Positions 60,612-62,043 of a stretch of 62,043 nucleotides of DNA are shown here, in pieces; positions within the stretch are counted from its first letter, which is position 1; the number at the start of each line of letters is the position of its first letter. The notes under the pieces are model-generated. The model saw only the letters and a list, made by a program, of their open reading frames with translations, was not told the DNA's origin and searched no databases. Source of the DNA: an uncultured Bacilli bacterium (GTDB lineage Bacteria; Bacillota_I; Bacilli_A; RF39; UBA660); assembly GCA_947628725.1 (NCBI GenBank), contig CANRAQ010000001.1, positions 1 through 62,043 of the forward strand. Direction: 5' to 3'. The translations under genes and the position numbers were made by a program.

Positions 60612-62043
60612 TTATTTTCTATAATAATTTCTCATTCTAAGTTCTGCAATATGTTCTAATCTACTACTATCCCCTTTTGCCCATAGACTATCAAATGTAG
60701 CCAAAGATTCATCTCCTAGTTTTTCTACAAAATTTCTTACCTTTTCTAAATTATCTTCATCTACATATGAAAGTGATACTATCGTTGCATATTTTTCTCC
60801 TATATCCAAATTGAATGCTTGTTCATTATAATTACCATTTATTACATCTTCTAGAGTTATTACTTTCTTTTTTGTAAATGCTACAAACTCTGTTGTTAAT
60901 TCTTCTCCTATTAATGACCTTAACATTTTTGGATTACCTGTTTGATATAATATCTTGGATGCCATCTCCCACTTTCTTGGATCTGCATTTGGTGTTTGTC
61001 CATTATATTTTGTTCTTAATCCCTTATCTCTTTTAAAACTTATAAATGCATATATCGCAGGATGTATTTTCATTCCTACTTTGCTTTCTTCTACATCTAA
61101 TTTTTCATATTCACTTTCTGGAGTGATTGCCCATTTTAACCAATCTTCTGCTGTCGTTTTTATATACACATGGGCAAGTCTATTAAATAATGGCTCTGCT
61201 AATTCATTTGCTGAAATTGAATCTTCTACTTCATTTCCTGCTGCCACTATTCTTGCATTTTCTGGTAATTTCCACTTACCATTTACTTCTTTATCTAATA
61301 TTAAATTGAATGCTAACTTTTGTATGGCTGGTAATGCATTCGCCAATTCATCTAAAAATAATATGTGTATCTTATCAGGCTCACTCTTACATTTCTCCTC
61401 TAAGTTTTCAAGCCATGATGGCTTTATATCCAGCATATGTCCTTCTTCTACTATTACATCTTGATATTCAATAAATTCTTTTTCTTCTTCATTTCCTAAT
61501 TCATTTATTATTTTCTTTTTAACCGGTACTTCTACTCGTTTATATGTTGGTTGTATATATACACTTTTACCCAATAATGATTCTATCGATGCATTTGCTA
61601 AATATATTATTTCACAATCTTTATCTAATTGTTTTACTCTCGCACTTTTTCCTTCGCTTGATCTTCCATGTAGATATGGTGTTATACCACTTTGTATGCA
61701 AGATTTCATTATATCTTCTTCACTTACATTTTCATAATTAAAATTATATGGATTAATATTTAAATTTTTATTATAGTTTTCGTATGTATTTTCTACACTT
61801 TTAACTTTACTTAAATCTAAAGTTTGAGTTATTGCTGGTAAATAATATTTTTTTAAATAGTTATACATATCTGAAAATAGAAAGTCTAATATGTCTGAAT
61901 CCACATTATTAAATTGTATTCCGCTCATACCAATTTTTTCTGTAAAACATATATCTTTTTCTTCATTTACTATCCAAGTTATTGGATTTACTTCAAGCCA
62001 AACATAATTTCCAACATCTCGTGTATTTCTTCCATTTGATAAA
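60612..62043 (-). CDS. MoxR-like AAA ATPase, 5' end outside the window
   Basis: 477 codons visible. The frame stays open to the window end, and upstream residues ('NYVWLEVNPITWIVNEEKDI') continue smoothly into 'GMSGIQFNNVDSD'. The ATG at 61928 is therefore internal and the gene is partial. Walker A is the variant 'LHGRSSEGKSARVKQL' and Walker B 'IHILFLDELANALPAIQKLA'. Sensor 1 is 'ARIVAAGNEVEDS' and the Arg finger region 'LAEPLFNRLAHV'. Such MoxR-type ATPases often pair with VWA-domain proteins in metal-insertion or remodelling complexes; no partner is visible here. Confidence 0.75.
   Translation of the reverse strand, partial: LSNGRNTRDVGNYVWLEVNPITWIVNEEKDICFTEKIGMSGIQFNNVDSDILDFLFSDMYNYLKKYYLPAITQTLDLSKVKSVENTYENYNKNLNINPYNFNYENVSEEDIMKSCIQSGITPYLHGRSSEGKSARVKQLDKDCEIIYLANASIESLLGKSVYIQPTYKRVEVPVKKKIINELGNEEEKEFIEYQDVIVEEGHMLDIKPSWLENLEEKCKSEPDKIHILFLDELANALPAIQKLAFNLILDKEVNGKWKLPENARIVAAGNEVEDSISANELAEPLFNRLAHVYIKTTAEDWLKWAITPESEYEKLDVEESKVGMKIHPAIYAFISFKRDKGLRTKYNGQTPNADPRKWEMASKILYQTGNPKMLRSLIGEELTTEFVAFTKKKVITLEDVINGNYNEQAFNLDIGEKYATIVSLSYVDEDNLEKVRNFVEKLGDESLATFDSLWAKGDSSRLEHIAELRMRNYYRK

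Overview
The window is AT-rich, densely packed bacterial DNA, mostly coded on the minus strand. Three things point to a spore-forming low-GC Firmicute: the sigma-E activation pair (spoIIGA-sigE), a spoVAC-spoVAD-spoVAE operon, and ylbD-ylbE-rsmD in Bacillus-like order. TGA is used as a stop in several 4-bp ATGA/GTGA overlaps, so this is not a code-4 mollicute. The small proteins and many membrane genes fit an uncultured gut Bacilli-type lineage, but that placement is inference.

Region by region. 1-112: a strong leftward promoter starts a structured transcript that leaves the window. 195-18220: one long minus-strand envelope-polysaccharide operon. It runs from a TagO/WecA-type initiating enzyme through a Wzx flippase, a GT52-like transferase with its own CMP-sugar module (cytidylyltransferase, DRE-TIM aldolase, KdsC-like phosphatase), several glycosyltransferases and a Wzy-GT4 fusion, to a Gtr-like side-chain module with two DUF6020-type membrane proteins. 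18356-22396: a membrane protein and two secreted proteins, one a glucosaminidase with a dockerin. 22471-31904: housekeeping (rsmD, ylbE, ylbD, mtaB, tsf, rpsB, tRNA-Glu, a divergent sigma factor, gltX, ogg). 31913-36586: copper export (copA, copZ) and a MATE transporter fused to a cytidylate-kinase-like domain behind an attenuator-like leader.

36628-42532: vanZ-like gene, tRNA-Met, murD with a MurL-like epimerase, sigE, spoIIGA, dnaQ-type exonuclease and a probable 6S RNA. 42571-46673: SPFH and zinc-ribbon proteins, then aspS under a T-box. 46680-50649: an Smr protein, a complete type III toxin-antitoxin locus of CptN/ToxN type (two 51-nt pseudoknot repeats, terminator, toxin) and ppdK. The TA locus is flanked by duplicated sequence that includes the 3' end of ppdK. 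50699-53350: a 46-residue membrane protein, spoVA genes, a pseudopilin and tRNA-Lys.

53353-58417: a roughly 5-kb cassette bounded by 36-37 bp direct repeats. It encodes an LRR/zinc-ribbon membrane protein, a radical SAM-SPASM enzyme, a translationally coupled small protein ending in 15 Asn residues, and a second zinc-ribbon membrane protein. It is the best candidate here for an undescribed peptide-modification system. 58477-62043: a phage-like small membrane protein, an unknown anchored protein, a glycerophosphodiesterase and a truncated AAA ATPase. Promoters and terminators were read by eye (-35/-10 spacing, hairpin plus T-tract) and are predictions.
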